The translations under genes and the position numbers were made by a program. A DNA stretch of 64,000 nucleotides from Lepeophtheirus salmonis (Eukaryota > Arthropoda > Copepoda > Siphonostomatoida > Caligidae): NCBI RefSeq assembly GCF_016086655.4, contig NC_052135.2, positions 71,707,702 to 71,771,701 of the forward strand, given 5' to 3'. Within the stretch, counting starts at the first letter, position 1, and each line of letters opens with the position of its first letter. Shown one piece after another: positions 60,498 to 64,000 of the stretch. The notes beneath the pieces were generated by a model, which saw only the letters and a list, made by a program, of their open reading frames with translations, did not search any database and was not told the DNA's origin.

Positions 60498-61199
60498 CCC
60501 AACTTTGACCATTAATGAGGACCCAAAAAACTTTCTTATCAAACGTACTTTAACTTCTAAAAATATGAAATACTAAATTTGTGCTAAATCTTGGCTGTAC
60601 GATGGATGAACGTTCTTTATTTGTTTATATCTTTTTACAATATTAAAACATTATTGATTCATTAAACATATGTTATGGTTTTTTTAAGAGTGATGCCAAT
60701 ATGCTATAGACCGCTCAGGTGGTATACGCAACCACTCATGCAAAAGTATTAAATTATTTGGAAATGCAATTTAATAGGTGCTGAATTACTTTTTAAAGGC
60801 TCAGTAGTCCTTAATGATGTGTTAAGATAAAAAAAAAGAGTTATTCATTTTTTTTATTGACATAGATTTAATTATTTACAATACTATTATGATATAATAC
60901 AATATACTGAAAAAATAATTCGTTAAACATGTAGAAAAACGAAAATCAAAAATACTATTATAAAAAATAGAAGAATCAAGAATATTTAGAAATATCATTA
61001 ATTGGACGATGAACAAAATAAATTTTTTTAAAAACATTCGCATAAAGATTAGCAATATGTAAAATTCCATTGAGGTTGATTTATTTTACTGTCTGTAATA
61101 AATAAACTATATTTTGCATTTTAACAATAATTGCATCAACTCTCTCATTATTTGAAGTAAATAGAAAATCTGTATTGCCTAGTTGTTTTATTGAGTAAT
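60498..61199. other. AT-rich stretch
   Basis: No supported feature. Confidence 0.55.
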
Positions 61200-61735
61200 G
61201 TACTAACCATTTCAATTACGTCCCCATAAATTTTAGATAAAAATTGACATTCCCACAAAATATGATCAGTTGTTTCTTTTGAATATTGACAGAAGAAGCA
61301 AATTCCCCGTTTGTCATTAGAATACTTGGCAGAAACTTGAGAGTCCTGGAAAGTATTCTGTATTTAAACCATCTTTCAATCGACGTAAAAAACCCATTGG
61401 TAATTGCCTTAAGGCTTTCTTGGCTACGTTTTTTAATGCAGTGTCGTTCCAGATTTGTGTTGAATAATGTTAAGGATTGTGAGTACATATGTTTTCTCAA
61501 ATAGGATGTACTTGTATAACATTATTTCAGTCTAAAAGAGACAAGATGTTTTTTTACTGAATTGTTTGTTCCAAAAATAGATGAATAAAAGACAAAAGCC
61601 ATTATATTCACTAGAAAATCTGCCAAGTTAACATCCGCAGCAATATTGTATTTTAAGGTACACACAACATTATTGTTATTGCAACCTCTAGTTGGCATCT
61701 CCCATTGTAAAGGTAGGTCAAACTTTTTACTATTT
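61200..61735 (-). pseudogene. Frameshifted protein fragment with a Cys/His motif, possible transposon
   Basis: The minus strand at 61300-61247 reads CFFCQYSKETTDHILWEC, a C-x2-C-x8-H-x4-C arrangement like the zinc knuckle after some LINE reverse transcriptases. Another minus-strand frame is open from 61500 to 61216. Farther upstream, 61703-61630 reads WEMPTRGCNNNNVVCTLKYN, whose GCNNN phrase recalls the C-terminal part of P-element-like transposases. These two clues point to different element classes, so the origin is open. Confidence 0.3.
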
Positions 61736-62263
61736 CAGTAGCACCATCACAAAAAATTTAAAACGCCTGAGTATAATGATAATACTACCAAAGCATCCGC
61801 AAGTCTTAAATATAGGCTTACCTAAAATTTCTCATGGTTAAGCTTTAAGAAGAGTCATTTATAGATAGTGTTTTTTGGTATAAGGACAAATTTGACCCAA
61901 CCAAATTCCTGATTATTGATGAGTATTCTACATAATTTGTATTCTACATAATTCATGCTTAGACTGACGTTTCATAATTGGTAAAATAATGAATGTGTCC
62001 AAATTAGTTTTGGAAATTATGCATTCCATTATTTGCATTAATAATGGCTTTTTGCCTCATTATTAATGAATCATAAATAACTTATGTTTACTAATCAACA
62101 TTGTTTATTTACCTTTGATATCTAATTCCTGTGCAATTAAATGAACACAGGTTATTCAATCACTGCACATTGCACAAAAGAATCATTTTATTTTTATTTT
62201 TTTGTCATTGGTTATGCTTAAATTATTAATAATTATATATCAATCATATCTTTATAACACGAT
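61736..62263. other. AT-rich stretch
   Basis: Nothing recognisable. Confidence 0.5.
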
Positions 62264-62557
62264 GTGATTGTTATCTTTAAGTTTGTGGACGCCTCCGTCC
62301 TCACATTGAAGAAGGATAAAGAAACCACAAAATCGAACTGGAAAGGGCTATTATCATCTTCGAATTCCTTTTTGCTGGCTGTTCTTCCACGTTTACTTGA
62401 AAATGATCCATGTTACATTGCATTGAAGGCTATCAATGTACAAAATGTTCAAAAGGAGCTCATGAAAAGGAACATATCCAATTCCCTAATTCTTTTAGAT
62501 TCCAAACGACTCCAAAAGCTGAATAGAACAGAAACGAGAGTTGGTGAAGTGGGATGA
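62264..62557 (+). other. 97-codon open frame of unknown nature
   Basis: Less AT-biased than its surroundings and reading FVDASVLTLKKDKETTKS, then later KELMKRNISNSLILLDSKRL. A neighbouring frame reads YQCTKCSKGAHEKEHIQFPN, with paired Cys and an H-x-x-F-P word that faintly recalls a THAP finger. There is no start or splice evidence. It may be a decayed exon or transposon piece. Confidence 0.25.
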
Positions 62558-62744
62558 AGACGGTCATCAGAAATTCATTCACCGATTCAAGAGAGAGATG
62601 GTTACAAGATCGTCTAGCTACATTAACATTCTTTACCAACAGATAAAAATAAAAAGATGCTATTTTGTAACTGATGAAAAAAAATAGCTTTTGAAACAAA
62701 TAAGCTAAACTGACAGCGTTATTACAATAATACCAAGTTATAAA

Positions 62745-63468
62745 TTCAAATCTGAACGCTAAAATTAAAATTCAACAAGATATAATTGATGAATTAACAA
62801 TATAATTTCAACAAAATTAATACTATAAATAGTGCTGGATGACAGTGGGTTTGAGGGCATCGGTGTTTGCAAAACGGATACTATAGGCTTAACTCTCGAC
62901 ATGCACCCAAAAGGTGTAGTTGAGGCCGTTGGTATCAGGGCTTTAGGGTGGGATACATGTGTCAAAAAGAGTTTAAAAGAACTCAAAAGAGTTTTGCAAA
63001 AGAGAAGTTGGGCTTTTTTCATTGCTATTGTTGCTGGGGGGGGTAGCCTCTCCATCCTTACAATACTCTGTTGACCCACTTTTTAACACCTCCCTTGACA
63101 GTTTGGTGTGAAACTTCGAAATCTCTTGCAAGACCACTCATGGACTTGAGGAGATTGCCCCTGTGGTGTTTTTTTAACTTCTCAAGGTCCAGTTTGGCCT
63201 TTTTGACAGAGCTCGTCTTCCTCTCTAAAGTTTCGGGCTTGCTTACAGGGTAGATGGTTGTCCTGGAAACGCCCAACTGCTTGGAGTGTGCGAATGGAAA
63301 TTCGTCTTTCCCATTCAATTTTCTTTCCTCCACTTGAACGTAAAGTAGAGAGCTCAAATTTGTTTTGTTTTATGAGTAATTGCTTATGCCTTAATATATC
63401 GAAATATTAATTAATGTTAACCACTCAGCCTTCTTTAGTTATTGAATTAGTAATTGTTCAGTCTTTGC
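62745..63468 (-). mobile_element. Family B Tc1/mariner element, copy 3, internally deleted
   Basis: The left end 62745-62760 ttcaaatctgaacgct is inverted relative to 63452-63468, whose reverse complement reads gcaaagactgaacaatt. The minus strand carries the N-terminal region 63357-63058 (HSKQLGVSRTTIYPVSK, then LKSMSGLARDFEVSHQTVK, two helix-turn-helix segments). A C-terminal part near 62950-62840 reads TFWVHVES and ANTDALKPTVIQHY. The catalytic middle is missing. The orientation is the same as copies 1 and 2. Confidence 0.8.
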
Positions 63469-63883
63469 AGGAGGAAATATATAGAAAATAGATTTAAGTG
63501 AAATATTTGCTATCAAGGCTTTGGGCGAACGTTATCACATATTTTATTTTTCAACACCAGCTGTTCTCTGCTCCTTTTATTTTTAATTTTTTGGTCTTTT
63601 TTTATGTTTATCTGACCTAGGAATCTTGTTTGAAATCCATATACATAATGTATATTTCTTACTTGAGGAATGACTGGAGTGCTAACCTACGCACATTTAG
63701 TTCAAGTGAAGGATTTCTCCCTGGCGCGTTGTCCATGTAGCTACGTCCATTCCATCAGTTGTACCATTAATTGGAAGGTAAATCGATTAATTTTAAATGA
63801 TTGGTTTTTCATTTAGAATGAAGCACTCACTTTTAAATGGTGTAGTTTGTCAATAATATTGACTTGATTGCAAAATGCATGTA
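63469..63883. other. AT-rich stretch
   Basis: No supported feature. It ends at the TA (63882-63883) preceding a family F end. Confidence 0.5.
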
Positions 63884-64000
63884 CAGGGAGCGGGGATCAA
63901 ATTGTCCCCTACTTTAACCCTTGATAACTTGACGAAAATATCAAATAAAAAACCGGTTACCAAATAGGAAAGCTATTCTCGTCATCTGACGATACGTAGT
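63884..64000 (+). mobile_element. 5' end of a family F transposon, cut by the window edge
   Basis: Starts with CAGGGAGCGGGGATCAAATT after a TA. It follows the leader of the 11513 element almost base for base, including an identical stretch of over 40 bases (from 'atatcaaataaaaaaccggt' to 'ctattctcgtca'). The transposase start would lie beyond the window. The ends are closer to the consensus than those of the internal copy, so this sibling may be younger and more complete. Confidence 0.85.

Noticed and set aside
1..64000. CRISPR array, rRNA, operon or prophage
   Set aside because: No regularly spaced identical repeats, no rRNA-like conserved blocks and no prokaryotic gene arrangement were seen on either strand.

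Overview
The window looks like a stretch of an AT-rich arthropod nuclear genome, most likely a copepod of the sea-louse type. This is inferred from one arthropod cuticle gene of the Gasp/CPAP3 family, a very dense population of decayed Tc1/mariner-type transposons, and the lack of any bacterial gene organisation (no operons, ribosome binding sites or long gapless coding). The species is inferred from general knowledge, not from a database search.

Only one convincing host gene is present. At 18067-19443 (+) a single open frame encodes a secreted protein with three chitin-binding type-2 (peritrophin-A) domains, followed by a long Pro/Ser/Arg-rich tail that ends in eight tyrosines and an acidic stretch. 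It matches the Gasp/obstructor-C (CPAP3-C) layout of arthropod cuticle and tracheal-lining proteins. A plausible initiator, a short 5' UTR intron and downstream polyadenylation signals frame it.

Nearly everything else recognisable is transposon debris. At least five groups can be separated. (A) A DD37D (maT-like) family: a nearly full-length copy with 27-bp terminal inverted repeats (TIRs) and TA target duplications at 40289-41538, and older relics at 4320-4830, 47530-48535 and 54790-55620. The three copies that keep the second catalytic motif all have Tyr where Asp is expected. (F) A second DD37D family with 26-bp TIRs: an internally deleted copy at 11513-12405, the 5' end of a sibling entering the window at 63884-64000, and a C-terminal scrap at 48541-48792. 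(B) Three minus-strand copies at 7118-7911, 30272-30795 and 62745-63468, each with a different internal deletion. (M) Two minus-strand DD34D mariners with TIRs at 5935-6691 and 21787-22590. (E) Two deletion derivatives of another mariner family at 41629-42135 and 56341-56648. Single relics of other Tc1/mariner lineages lie at 440, 7935, 9735, 13046, 23555, 26530, 31640, 35940, 37956, 38975 and 46239. There is also a Ty3/gypsy-type integrase scrap at 45787-45900, possible hAT ends, a large foldback element at 59934-60497 and several unclassified dispersed repeats.

The remaining AT-rich stretches show nothing beyond homopolymers and short chance ORFs. I found no CRISPR array, rRNA, convincing tRNA or gene cluster, and no evidence of a new multi-gene system. 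The more unusual points are the shared Asp-to-Tyr change in family A, a duplicated catalytic segment in the 21.8-kb mariner, the repeat-rich tail of the cuticle gene, and a frameshifted protein-like fragment of unknown origin at 44045-44463.
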